This document shows, one piece after another, positions 47,125-58,090 of a stretch of 64,000 bases of DNA. The number at the start of each line of letters is the position of its first letter. The stretch's first letter is position 1. Made by a program: the position numbers and the translations under genes. This DNA is from Symbiodinium microadriaticum. Its lineage: Eukaryota > Sar > Dinophyceae > Suessiales > Symbiodiniaceae. Below the pieces are notes generated by a model that saw nothing but the letters and a program-made list of their open reading frames with translations, was not told the DNA's origin and searched no databases. The DNA lies in NCBI GenBank assembly GCA_001939145.1, contig LSRX01000803.1, positions 109,210-173,209 of the forward strand. Direction: 5' to 3'.

Positions 47125-48739
47125 AAGTCTAACCTCTTGAGATTCGCAGCACTCTGGCTTTGTGCTGGCGCCTCCTCGGGCTTTCTGTGTCCTCCTTCTG
47201 TCATTACTGGACTGAAGTATGCGAGAGCCTGCAGCTCTCGAATACCAATCTGGCTTCAGGCCCAGTAGCTCTTGCTACCTTTATTTTTGACACCCTTGTT
47301 TCCAGGACCCTTCGCCCCACGGGAGTACTTTATTGTCACCCATTTATTATGGCGATCCGCAGGGCTCGTGAGGGATACCCTTGCCGGCTTTGTGAAATCG
47401 CTCCGTTTATAATGGGGTTCGAATCAGGCAGAGGCCTCAGGAATAGCTGCTGCAGTTCCTGGAATCCCAGAGTCCCTGGCTGCAGGCCAAAGCTTGCAGC
47501 TTTCGAAGACCAAAGCCTCTGGGTTGATGCCCATTAGCTCTTGCTTTCTAAATAAGTCTCTGGAACAGCACTCTGCGAGCTGCTAGTTCAGTGAGATGTC
47601 TGAGGAACTGCATTGTGCCACCTGGCTTTGGGGTCTGGGTCTCTTTCCTTTTCTCTAAAATAATAAGTGTTCCCTCGAGTCAGGCTCCAAAATTTTGCGG
47701 GTTTCTGGCTCGGAATATATTTTAATTTGTCGCTCTGTTTATTAATATCACCAGGGTCCCAACATCAATTGTTTGGCCAGATCTGGGTCGGCAGTTTAAA
47801 GTAGTCTTCCGCCGAGAAAGTCTGGGCCAGGGAGAATATTTATTGTGCCCAGGTTTATTAAAGCAACTCTTGCATTAACCCCTTCCGTTAAAGCTTCGTG
47901 TCTTGCGCTGAACTGTTGCGGAATTGCTTGCTGCTGCATTTTGGATGCTCCCTTCGCAAGGCGACTGCATCTGAAGACTCGAGTTTCACCTGAGGCCCTG
48001 AGCTAATTTGAAGTTAGCCGCAGAAGGTACCAGGGCTCGTTGTTTTGCTTGCGGGGCGATCCCTTGCAAGCCAGCATGTTTAGAAATTCATGTCGTTGCA
48101 GCCCCACTGCTGGTAAATGAATTGCAGTTCTCCACCAGGCTCCGCTAGATCAGCTACGATGAGTTGCTCAAACGATTTGTGGCGCAAGTAGCGCAATGTG
48201 TTCACAACACTTCTCTGCAGTTCGCGCTCGCAGCTATGATTCAATGAAGCTGGCATTGTTTGGCTCTCCTTCGCGCTAACGATCCTGAGCGAAGCTGTGT
48301 CGTTGAAGTAAAAACTGTGCCGTAGCGAAGGAGAGCAGAATTGACGACGAGAAGTGCGAAGCCGGAGAAGGTGTGATGCTGTCGTGAAAAGAGCGAGGGT
48401 TTTGCACATCCTAAACCGACCTCAACCTCGGCCATCTCGCATGCTGATGCCAGGAGCATCATAGGCCCTGTCATAGGCACAGCCCCCCTCTTTGACAGCA
48501 TGACCGCGTCAGTGAGCGTCGGTTGTTCACTAGGCGTTGCGGCCTTGGAAGCTTTCGAAGTGCCACGGATCCATTAAGCCTCTAAGATAACAAACCACGG
48601 GCTTCAGCAGACTTCTCCCGACTTGGCGATCCAATCGCCGTGCCAACGGCCGACAGTGTGCTGGCATATTGTAACCAGTCCAAAGTAGCGAAAGGTACGT
48701 GCGAGCCTGCAGTAGCACGTGCGGGTCAATGAAGCAGCC
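47125..48739. other. Gene-free stretch with an AT-rich island and imperfect repeats
   Basis: From about 47270 to 47900 the DNA is visibly more AT-rich than its surroundings and repeats TTTATT-type words (near 47279, 47329, 47342, 47405, 47737, 47838 and 47853). 'gcccagtagctcttgctacctttat' near 47260 recurs as a similar copy near 47530, and a 'cctgcagctctcgaa'/'cttgcagctttcgaa' pair lies about 260 bases apart, so part of it is an old duplication. No coding signal was seen. Confidence 0.6.
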
Positions 48740-50030
48740 ATGGAGTTCTTTGCTGCAGATGTGCGACGAGATTCCGCAAAGCTTCGTCGCGCGTACTTGC
48801 AGTTGGCCCTCCGTTACCACCCAGACAAGGCAGTTGCCTCAAAGAGCAAGCCTTTTCGTGCGAAGGAAGTGGCTGACCAATTGCAAGAGAGAAGCTGGGG
48901 ACAATTCTTTCGAAGGAAAACGACAGGTGCTTGTCACCAAGCAGCAGAGTGAACGCTCCCTCCTGGGCTGCTGCCAGGTCAATGCGAGCCGCTCGCCACA
49001 CGCAGACCGTGAAGGCGCTGGACAAAAAGCGGAGTCTCACGCTTGAACCGCGCTGTCGCGGCTGGAGGTTCTCTGGAGGACAGGGAAGCGACGGAGGTGT
49101 TCCAAGCAATCCAGGCCAGGACTCGGGATGCGTGCAAGGGTCGAGGGAAGCCATGCAACGCTGAGAGCTCAGCAGGCTGCCTACGAGGAGCTTTCTGCAA
49201 GCCTGGATGGGCGTCGAGGCGTCAGCTTAGCATCCACCCGTAAAAGACACTGCAACGTGCATCACAATCGCGCAGGCCCTGGCAGTCCTGGGCCGCGGGT
49301 GCGCAGCGCCTTCGCAGNNNNNNNNNNNNNNNNNNNNNNNNNNNNNNNNNNNNNNNNNNNNNNNNNNNNNNNNNNNNNNNNNNNNNNCCGGGGCCCACTG
49401 CGCATTGCACCACGTGCGCCGTGTTGTCTGAGCGCCGCCCCTGGCTTTCGGCTTTCGCTCGTCGCAGGAAGTGCGTCGCCTCCTCCGCATCAGACCGGCA
49501 TTGGCAGAGCAGACGGACGAGCTCGGCGTGTCGCCCCTGATGTTTGCGGCTTCCGGTACCCCGGCCAAAGAGGGCAAGGGAGATCATGGGAGTGTGAGTG
49601 CTGCATCCACTACTCGTTGCCCGAGCTCCAGTGGCTGCAGACTCATACGGAGCAGACAGCTTCGGTTCATGTCTGGCATATGCAGGAGGGTCAGCGGCGG
49701 CCTGCGAGGTCCTGCTGGAGGCGAAGGTGGCTGTGTTCGTGCTAGCGGGTCGCTGGTCTCACCTGGCGCTGTCCGAAAGTGACAACAAATCCAGAGCTCG
49801 GGAATGTTCTGAGTCTTGGTGTGCCCACGTGAGCCTCAGACTTGCAGGCTTCATTGGAGATGCGCAATCCACTTGGGTGGACAGCCCTCACTTGGGCTGC
49901 ACTCCGAGCTCGCAAGGAGGCAGGAGGCTTGTGCAAGGAGTGTTCAGGGACCTCAGAGAGATGACAGTGGCGAGGCTTCCTCCTTCCTGCTGCAGAAGGG
50001 TGCAGAGGTGCAAGACAACGACTTGATTGT
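48740..50030 (+). CDS. J-domain plus ankyrin-repeat protein (partial model)
   Basis: Exons 48740-48829, 49079-49114 and 49176-49218 join in phase to a J-domain: DSAKLRRAYLQLALRYHPDK, then DREATEVFQAIQ, then AAYEELSASLDG, with the HPD motif that stimulates Hsp70 ATPase. After the assembly gap, 49468-49555 and 49686-49726 join in phase to an ankyrin unit: EVRRLLRIRPALAEQTDELG, VSPLMFAASGGSAAACEVLL. A further piece near 49960-50030 (ASSFLLQKGAEVQDND) looks like the next ankyrin repeat. Donors are GC, GC, GC, GT, GT. Exons inside or next to the 70-N gap are missing and the C-terminus is not determined. A J-domain with ankyrin repeats suggests a co-chaperone that recruits Hsp70 to a bound partner. 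Confidence 0.75.
49318..49387. other. Assembly gap (70 N)
   Basis: Seventy unknown bases lie inside the J-domain/ankyrin gene, between the J-domain exons and the first visible ankyrin exon. True gap length is unknown. Confidence 0.99.
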
Positions 50031-51939
50031 CGCCGGTCAGCAAAGAGCTGCAGTGTCTTGAGATGGTTGAGGCATGTTGAAGCCATGAACCACGGTCACG
50101 CCGCCATGCCTTTGCCTGTCGTAAACCTTTGTCGGAGTAGCAAGGCGCGGCAAACCCATGCTGGGTTCTGAAATGCTCTTTCGAACAGCGCAAAAGACAA
50201 TGCCGAACTTTGCTTTTTCGTCGTGCTGATCCGAGGTGCTGGCTTTCACCGGCAACTCTGAAACCTTCTCGGTTCTGCTGCAGGCATGTTCGTCTAGTTC
50301 CTGGTCGGGCTCGGCCGAACTTCCTTGAACACATGGGGCGTTCAGCTCCGAAAGCTAAGACATCAATCATCAGGCCTGCGGTGATGAGAAAGTGTTGGCA
50401 GTGCGCGACGAGAAAGAGCTGCTAAGTCGCATGGGTGGAGCATTGCCTTGTTGTGTTGTCTGCTGCTTCACGCTTAGATGCTCTTAGCATGTCGTCTAGG
50501 TTTTGTATTCGGCCTGCGTGATGGTTTGACCGTTTCACCGAGACTGTTCTTTCTGCGTTCGATCTGTCCGGAAGTGCCCTTCCCGGTCTCTCCTGGCGAT
50601 AAGGAAAGGATTGTTGCACTTCGCTCTCACAGGTGCCTTGTCTGAAGAAGAAGTATACCTGCTACGCTGCTACGGCAGTTAAAGCTGAAGGCGAACCGCA
50701 TACTGTGGCGCGCCATGGAAATTCCCTGACCATCGCAGGCTTGGCCTACCTGAAGCGGCCTGCGGAATCCCACGAAGATTGTGTGGACTTGGCCATCCAA
50801 GCGCGGCCCCGGCTTACACACTTCGGGTCTTGGACTCCGTTGTTTCACTTCGTTGGCCGACTTAAACGTTTTGCGTCGCCGTCTATCCAACTGATGCCAG
50901 CAGCACTTGTCTGACCTGTAAACCTGCAGTCATTCACGGCTTGCAATGTGGCCCCCAAACAGTGTCAGCAGCGTGGCTGCAGCAGCACTGCATTGCTGCG
51001 GCACACATGGTTGGTTACCTGCGCATTTTGGCCTCCTAATGCCCGTTTGACTCCGATAGGCCGATCCACAGGCTGCTATTTGTATCATGCCTGTAGCGAA
51101 AGCATCTCCTCTCACCAGGAATTTGCGTTGTGCAGCTGCTTGATGCAGTCCTTCAATCGAGAATCCAGCCGCAGGCTAGATGTGATCCGGCCGGTGAAGA
51201 TCGCAGGGCGCGCCAATGTCGGGAAGGTGGGCGCTGCTTCAAGATCATTTTAATTAAAAGGGCGAGGCAGCGCACGCCATCAAACTGACCCAGCCAAGGT
51301 GGAATGGAGGAAGCAGTGCCTGTGCTTTGCCACTTCGTGCAGTGCATGTCAGATGCTCCGATGCGGACAGAACTTGCAGGCATATGATGCACACGAATGT
51401 TCATGAGCTCATGCTCGATGCTATAGTTCCACCTAGCGAAATCTCTTGGGCAAGTGCAAAAACAACTTCGGGGGTCAACAAACAACTTTCCCAAGCGCAC
51501 ATCGCAAGAGTGATTGTGCTGCCAAAGCGCAAATCGCAAGATACTGGCAAGATCTAAGCACTGTTGGGACGGGCCGTCACGCGGGCTGGCGAAACAGGAG
51601 TTTGCGCTTTGTCGCTCTGTCGCGAATCCAACTCTGGTACAGACATGCTACATCTTCGGGCTACGCTGAGGAAGATTGGGCAACATCTGATCTGGACCAG
51701 TCTGCCACACACCTTGCCATGGTCACCAAGCTCCCCGGTGTGCAGATGCGCATCATTCTGGTTTCTAGAAGGGGCATGGTCCAGGATCTGTCCGTGACTG
51801 GGAGCTACGCTCTCAGTCTGACAGGCTGAAGCGTGTAGTGTGGGAAGGATGTTGCAGACGCAAACGGTGATTGTGTTCGTAGAGCCTTTTTGGCCCATGT
51901 GAACAAAGAGCTCTAGCAGTGCCATCGAATCGAGCCAGC
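50031..51939. other. Region with no recognisable gene
   Basis: May hold 3' exons of the J/ankyrin gene. Open frames near 50633-50914 (+) and 51446-51829 (+) have no recognisable domain. No repeats noted. Confidence 0.5.
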
Positions 51940-52800
51940 ATGGCCGCAGTTGGAGAGCCGAAGGACGACAAGATCTACACGATCAGCTCCAAGCCCGAAG
52001 TTCACGAATCTGGCCGATTCCACGAGCCAAGCTTCAACCATTTCGCGGTTCGGAACACCTTCTTAGAGTTGAAGCACGATTCTTACTCCCTTCAAGAGTG
52101 GTGTGGCTCTGTGCGTCGCGTGAAGTCTTCCCCAGACCTTTCGAATCCGGATGCTTTCAATCCTTGCTCCGTGGATCAGAAGCTGGGAGAACCGATGCCT
52201 GTCGTCCCCGCACCAGAGCTGAGCCCCAGTGCGAACTCACACACCTCACAGACTGCAAAAGACTCGGATCGTGCCACAGACGAGTCGCAGCCAAACGCTT
52301 CTCGGACTCGTCTCTGCAGCCAGGCAACACCCTACCAGCCTTCAGCGGCCCCCGCTGCCCACAGCACGACATATTATGCAGTACCGAAAAGCCGCACCAC
52401 TGGGCAGGAGCAGGTCGTGGCCATGCCCTCCATGCTCCCGCCTCCGACCCAGGTATGGCAGGCGCCCATTCCACCAATACCTACGCCCACGGCCGCTGTG
52501 ACGGCGCCGGTAATTCTGGGCTCTGCTATGCTCCCGAGCATTGGGTCAGGAGGCCATGCCACAGGGGAGTGCAAGCCGTGTGTGTTCTTCCACAAGAAAG
52601 GTTGCGCCACAGGCAGGACATGTCTCTTCTGTCACCTGTGCCAACCCGGTGAGAAGCAGCGGCGAAAGGAGCGGAAGGAGAAGAGCCTTTCCTGCAGCTT
52701 CATGCGAGGAGGGAGGCGAGAGAGGCGAGTAGTTTTCAACATGTCTTCTAGACCATCCGAGGCGAGCCATGCAAGCACGCTGAGCCGGGACTTTGTCTAG
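51940..52800 (+). CDS. CCCH zinc-finger protein, dinoflagellate family, single exon
   Basis: ATG 51940 to TAG 52800 encodes 286 residues without need for an intron. The N-terminal part is polar (SSKPEVHESGRFHEPSFNHF, FLELKHDSYSLQEW) and Ser/Pro-rich. Residues about 200-235 carry the signature: SIGSGGHATGECKPCVFFHK, then KGCATGRTCLFCH, giving C-x7-C-x5-C-x3-H, followed by LCQPGEKQRRKERKEKS, a basic tail. This SxGSxxHxxGxCKPC ... CxFCH layout is widespread in dinoflagellate proteomes and probably binds RNA. CCCH proteins fit organisms that rely on post-transcriptional control. The lack of introns contrasts with SPAG6 and UAP1 nearby and may point to a retroposed origin. Confidence 0.85.
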   Translation: MAAVGEPKDDKIYTISSKPEVHESGRFHEPSFNHFAVRNTFLELKHDSYSLQEWCGSVRRVKSSPDLSNPDAFNPCSVDQKLGEPMPVVPAPELSPSANSHTSQTAKDSDRATDESQPNASRTRLCSQATPYQPSAAPAAHSTTYYAVPKSRTTGQEQVVAMPSMLPPPTQVWQAPIPPIPTPTAAVTAPVILGSAMLPSIGSGGHATGECKPCVFFHKKGCATGRTCLFCHLCQPGEKQRRKERKEKSLSCSFMRGGRRERRVVFNMSSRPSEASHASTLSRDFV

Positions 52801-53378
52801 CCGCAGCCAGGTGTTTCGACAGGCTTGCGGATTACAACTGCTTCAGTGCTTGGGTTCGGTGGCGGGGCCGGATTCCTGACCCACCAACCTTAGCCTCAAG
52901 CTGGAAATGTTTGTGCGATTCCACGTGCAGCTGCGCCCCTCTGGCTTCTGAAACACGGAGCAGAAGCAGCAGTCAGGATACTTCTTGCCACACACTCACA
53001 CAGTAAAAATAGATCTGCATCCCAGGAAAAATGTCTGCTGCTACCCCTTTATTTGCTGAAGGTGAATTTCAATGACGTGCGAGATGACAACCGAAAGCTT
53101 GCTCTGACTGGATTTCAAAAGCGCAGTTTCTGTGAGCTGCCTTGTGATCCTCTTTTTGCTAATCTCATGCTTGGTGCCAGAGACTTGCTCGCGGGATCAT
53201 CCGCAACCTTGAAGGATCTTTTTCTGAGCATGGAAATTTTCCATTCGGAATTCATTCAACTGTGTCGCCGTCAAACTACGTCATTTTGTTAGATCTGCAG
53301 AAGTGGGGGCCCCGCGGCTGCCAGCTGTGCGGAGCCCCGCGTTGCAGCTTTTAAATCGCCGGCAGGAGCGTGCCGGAG

Positions 53379-53729
53379 ATGCTAACGCATCTGGAGACTA
53401 CCTCCGGATTGTTCTTTGGAAGCCAGACCACTGCCTTCGACAAGCTGAAGCAAGCAACGGCAACATCGAGTAAGACCTTTCTTATGGAGATTTTCGAAGC
53501 TTTGGGGACGTCCTCCAGTCGACACCTCAACATTACAGGTATGACTTCAGTTCCTGAATCGTTGGCAAACCCTCCCAATCTCGAACTAATGCACGCTGAA
53601 CCCCAGGCCCCAGAAGTGGAAGTAGAGGTTTTCGGAACAGGCCGCAGAGAAGCGCAGATGATCGAGATGACTGCAACAAGTGGTGTCTCCCTGTATACGA
53701 GGTGGTGCAAGGCAGAGATGCGAATGTGA
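53379..53729 (+). CDS. Hypothetical ORF, 116 residues
   Basis: ATG 53379 to TGA 53729. Composition is protein-like rather than low complexity: LETTSGLFFGSQTTAFDKLK, TFLMEIFEALGTSSSRHLN, EPQAPEVEVEVFGTGRREAQ. No family recognised. It lies 0.6 kb after the CCCH gene on the same strand and could be an exon of a spliced gene. Confidence 0.3.
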   Translation: MLTHLETTSGLFFGSQTTAFDKLKQATATSSKTFLMEIFEALGTSSSRHLNITGMTSVPESLANPPNLELMHAEPQAPEVEVEVFGTGRREAQMIEMTATSGVSLYTRWCKAEMRM

Positions 53730-56581
53730 TCCTAGCATAATGGCCAAGTGCGCTAGATGTTGCTAGGTTTTGCTTGAGCCTGTCGGCAGACAGCGGATTC
53801 CACTCTGCCAGCCATGCAGAACACAGTCTCGAATGCCCTCTACGTTTGCTGCGGGCATCAAGAGTGGAAGAAGCACGTTGCAGGCGCAAGCCGCAAGGCT
53901 TGCCGTGCATCAGAATACCAACAACGAGGGTGCTGATGCACAGCGACATAAGTCTCAAATCGCAAGGACGGCAGCCTACCACAGCTGCTCATTCATGAAT
54001 TTTGTAGAGGTGCCAAGCTCCTGAGGACTTGGCTCCACTCGGCCTCCGGTTTGCCGATCATTTTGCGGATGTTGGGTTGTGAAGTGTGGCAGACGGCATG
54101 CGCATCACATCTCCGATCCTCCACTTGACAAGCAGTGCCTCCGCTGAAGGGCGTGCGACTAGAGCGAAGGAGTCTTTTTGGGCAGGAACTCTGAGCCGTG
54201 GCACTGCCGGAGCTGAAACAACATTGATTAGTAACCGGCACGTCATGTTGTTGTAACAGTGCGGTTTCAACGAGGGCCGCGCCCAGCAATGCTGGAGCTT
54301 CCGCAGACAGCTGATCTATCAATGCTCTGAATAGGATACAAGACATGTCGGTGATTGGAAGCACATGCGAGCTGGCCGGTCTTCTCGATTCGCTGTGCGT
54401 ACCGTGCCCCCGAAAAGGAGAGAAGTGTTTCTATGCAGTCCTGGAGCTGTGTGATTGTGTTGGTTCCCTTGGTGGCTTAGGCTGCTCCGACTCCGTGCTG
54501 ATCCTCATGCCGTGGGGCCTGCAGGCGATCAACCTCCTATGCTTGCATTGGATGGACATTACACGGCCAGTGCATGCAGTACGCTTGTGGGTCACCCCAT
54601 TTTTCAACCCGTTTTCATCTTCTCCGTCGCTGGATTTTGGACGAAGCGTTCTCCTCAAACGGGGTTGGGAGGATTCCGGCTACACGGGGTTCATCGAAGT
54701 GTGGCCGGGTTCCTCGGCATGGTGCTGAGGAAGCTTGGACCTGGAAGTTTGCCTCGTCCCGACTAGGAAGTGCTGTCGACGTTGCGGTCAAGCAGGGCTT
54801 GCGACACACCTACAAGGTGCGCCTCGAGAGCCCCAAATCGGTACTTTACTTCAGTGGCGCAGCAGCGGAGTTCCCGCATTGCTTGAGGCACTTCTGGGCA
54901 GCGCCGGCTTTGCGTCTCAGAGGCCTCACGGGAAGCGGCTGACAGCCATGCCTGCCGCTGACTATCGCTGACCCGAAACTAACAACCCCATACTCATTCG
55001 ATCTAGAGTCGAGCTCATTCGCAGAGAGTGAAGCATGCCGCCAAGCTGTCATCGGTGTCGTTGACTCTTCGGAGCAGTTGCTGCAGGCGCCTGTCGACTT
55101 GGCACAGATTGCAGCTGAGCCGCAGAACGAGTGTGCATGCAAAAGCTATAGGGCCTGGAGGGTGCTGCACGAAGAGGCTTTCGTGGGTTGATGCTGCTGC
55201 GCTCGTGTTGTTTAGTCGCAAAGTTTACCAAACTTTTTGCGGTCGGGGTATCCTGAAGTCGTTGTCACTCGTCGCGGGAAGAGATACACGACCTTGCCTT
55301 TGAGGTGTTGGTGCTGCAGTGTCTAACGTTGCGCCTCTTTTTCGCCTGACAGTTGGGCCACCACCCGCACTCCATAGCGTATACAATGCACAGGATTAAC
55401 ATTATTTTATGCTGCCTGCCTGAACAAGTGTGCGAAGCACACCTGTGCTCGTAGGGTCGCAGACCTTCACAATCTTCTGCACTTTCTGCGTCTGTACAGG
55501 ACGTGCACGTTCCAAGAATTAGCACCTTGGGATAGTTGGAGCAAGTGCGATTGTCCCTGCCTTCCAGCTTGAAGCTTTAGGCAGGCCACTTTGCGCTATG
55601 TGCTGAAGTGCGGACTGCTTCAGCTCTCCATCCGTTGTCTTTTCTAGTCTGCATGCCTTTTTGGCGGCATGTGGCGCTTCATGTCTCGTCAGATGCCCGG
55701 CGTAGCTTGCTTTCAATTGCCCGCATTTTGTGGGATCAAAAAGCTCAAGTCAGCGAACCTGACCTTTATTGGATTATCTGCCGCATTCTGCCACTTTTCG
55801 ATTGGGCATCCGCTTGGGGTCACCGCGCACGTTGCTCAAAGCCGGGAGGTGCGCCCCAGCTGCACCAGGCAGGTCTTCGAAGTTGCTTTTTGGGGGATCG
55901 ACTGGAGCGTGGAGAGGCGACGATGGCGGGCGGATATTGCTGCATCGATTTTGACACTTTGCAGGCCAAGGCCTGCCCGCAGAGAAGCGGCGAGTAATGT
56001 TCGGAACGATGAAGATGATTTCGGTCACAATGCCTGTCACGATTCTGTTGTGTGGAAGATGCAACGACAAACCCAGCACTTCGACCAACTTGTGCTATGT
56101 GAGACCTAAGCATTCCTACTTCCTGAGGCTTTGTTGAACCGGCAGTGACGGTGCAGCGACGATGCGAAACCATGCGAAACCACGAAATTCAGGGAGTATT
56201 TCTGGCATTTGGAACATCATGTTCAGGAGAAGGAGAAGGGCATCAGGTACAAGAGCGGCTTGGCCTCTGAAGCCAGATGCACCACTAGGATCCGATCCCG
56301 CCGTTTGAATTCTTTGCATGGACTACGGCAGGATGCTCATCAATCCCATATCTAGACAAACGTACGAGCTATCCGAGCACTAGCATACTAGGATCTCCCA
56401 GGTTTCTCGGAGCAAGTGGTGAAGTCCGTCGAGCAGGCTCGCTGAGCCGTCTTGTCGCGGTCGAAAAGTCTTTGCCAAAGGGAGTAGAGACCGGAGACTC
56501 GTTGTTGTTGTGGGAGGTGGGCTGAGGCTTTCCACATGAGAACTCTTGCAATTTCAATCTGCTCCAGAGGATTGTGAAGCA

Positions 56582-56602
56582 TGTGTGTGTGTGTGTGCGC
56601 GC

Positions 56603-56672
<70 letters not shown>

Positions 56673-56694
56673 CTGCGTAGTGCGCGTGTGTGTA
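56582..56694. repeat. TG/GC dinucleotide and TGCG tetranucleotide repeat
   Basis: tgtgtg, then gcgcgc, then about 18 copies of tgcg, then gtgtgtg. Alternating purine-pyrimidine throughout, so it is a strong Z-DNA candidate. The minus ORF reading Ala-Arg-Thr-His repeats is an artefact. Confidence 0.95.
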
Positions 56695-57832
56695 GTAAGG
56701 GGTAAGCATGCTTCCTAAGGCCGTGAGCGGAAACAGCATGTCTGTGGCATTTCAGCCGTTGAAGTGAAGAGTTCAGTTCGGTGCTCCGATGCCAGGAAGC
56801 TCTCAAGAAGAAGCATGCGTCGGAGTTCCTTGTCTGCATCCGTGCCATGGTAGGCCGCCGGCCTAGAAGCTGATCCACAGAGATGAGGCTTCTCACCTAG
56901 ACTCCTGTTGCATGACTGACATCGAGAGAGCGCACATCACCCGCATGGCCGGAGATCTTGCCCATCTTTGAATGAAAGAAGTTGGTCGGTTCTTGTTCCG
57001 TTCCCCACCTGTCCTCGCTTGCATAATGCGAGTATTACCAAGACTCAACGAGTCTTGCCGATCCAACCGGGGCGTGCTCAGAGGCGAACAGTGCTCCATT
57101 GTTTGCTGACCTTTGTCCTCCCCCGGCAGTAGCACTCGTGTCTTGCCCCGGCACATTCCTGTCATCATGCTGCCTCGAAGTCTTGTTCACGATTGGAGGC
57201 TTGTTTCCCGTTTGAGGACACGGTGTACTCACGAGATGTTATTTTCTGTGGTCTGTCACCGGACGCAGAGCTCGTGATATCTCGGGATATGAGTCGCTGC
57301 CAGCACTCGATGTAGGCTTCGGCTGCACCACGCCCTGAGATAAGGCAGGAGCGGAGTCGCCTTCATTGGGAACCTTGGCTGCAAGAGTAGCCGGGACACG
57401 GAGTGGTGGGTCAAAGTGAGAGACTCAAAGCTCTGAGCCGGCAGCTGGCGTTCGCGCGTGCCTCCAAAGGAGAAAGAGGAGCAGAGGGCGAAGGTCCGGT
57501 ACACCATGAACTTACCTCAGTGCGAGGGCCACATCCTCAGCGCAAGGTGGTCGCTTGTGGCAATAAGTCTGACCTGGCGCAGTTGCCATATCAGCCGACT
57601 ACAGGTGGTCTGTACTGGCAGCCAAACATCCACTACATCCCGGTCGCTCGGTCACAATGGCCTTCGGAATGTGCCGTTGTGGGGAGCTGTTCTACACAAG
57701 CTTCTCAAAGCCTGTCCCACACAGCCAAAGGCGCAAAACAAGCTTCCATAAATAAGAAGTGGGTGTATAGTGTTTCATGTGTTTTCATTGGCTGCTTGCT
57801 GCTTGTTCAAGCAGGACAAGTTGGGGATTAGC

Positions 57833-58090
57833 ATGTCGTCGGGGGGGGGGTCGCAATGGCCTCCCCGCCCGTGGGCACCAGGCCCACTCAGCCCTTCACC
57901 GCACAAGGGGTTTGCAGGAGTGCACAGGGCACAATATTCATTCCACGTGGATGTTGGACTGCATGGACAAGCCCATGTGCTGTTGGGCCGCGATCCCGAG
58001 GCCTCCATCAAGTTCGGGGACAACGGAGAGGTGATTGTGACCGGAGGGCCACCAGAAAATGCCAAGGCTGGTCGGTTCCGACCGAATTGA
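57833..58090 (+). CDS. Hypothetical ORF, 85 residues
   Basis: ATG 57833 to TGA 58090. The N-terminus is Gly/Pro/Trp-rich after a run of ten G. The C-terminal half looks folded: AQYSFHVDVGLHGQAHVLLG, then IKFGDNGEVIVTGGPPENAK. No family recognised. It may be an exon. Confidence 0.3.
   Translation: MSSGGGSQWPPRPWAPGPLSPSPHKGFAGVHRAQYSFHVDVGLHGQAHVLLGRDPEASIKFGDNGEVIVTGGPPENAKAGRFRPN

Noticed and set aside
46710..47204. Minus-strand poly-Leu/poly-Tyr ORF
   Set aside because: Translation of the TAG microsatellite.
57545..57580. GTPase-like motif CGNKSDL (G4 box)
   Set aside because: No G1 (GxxxxGKS/T), G2 or G3 motif found in neighbouring frames, so a chance four-residue match is likely.
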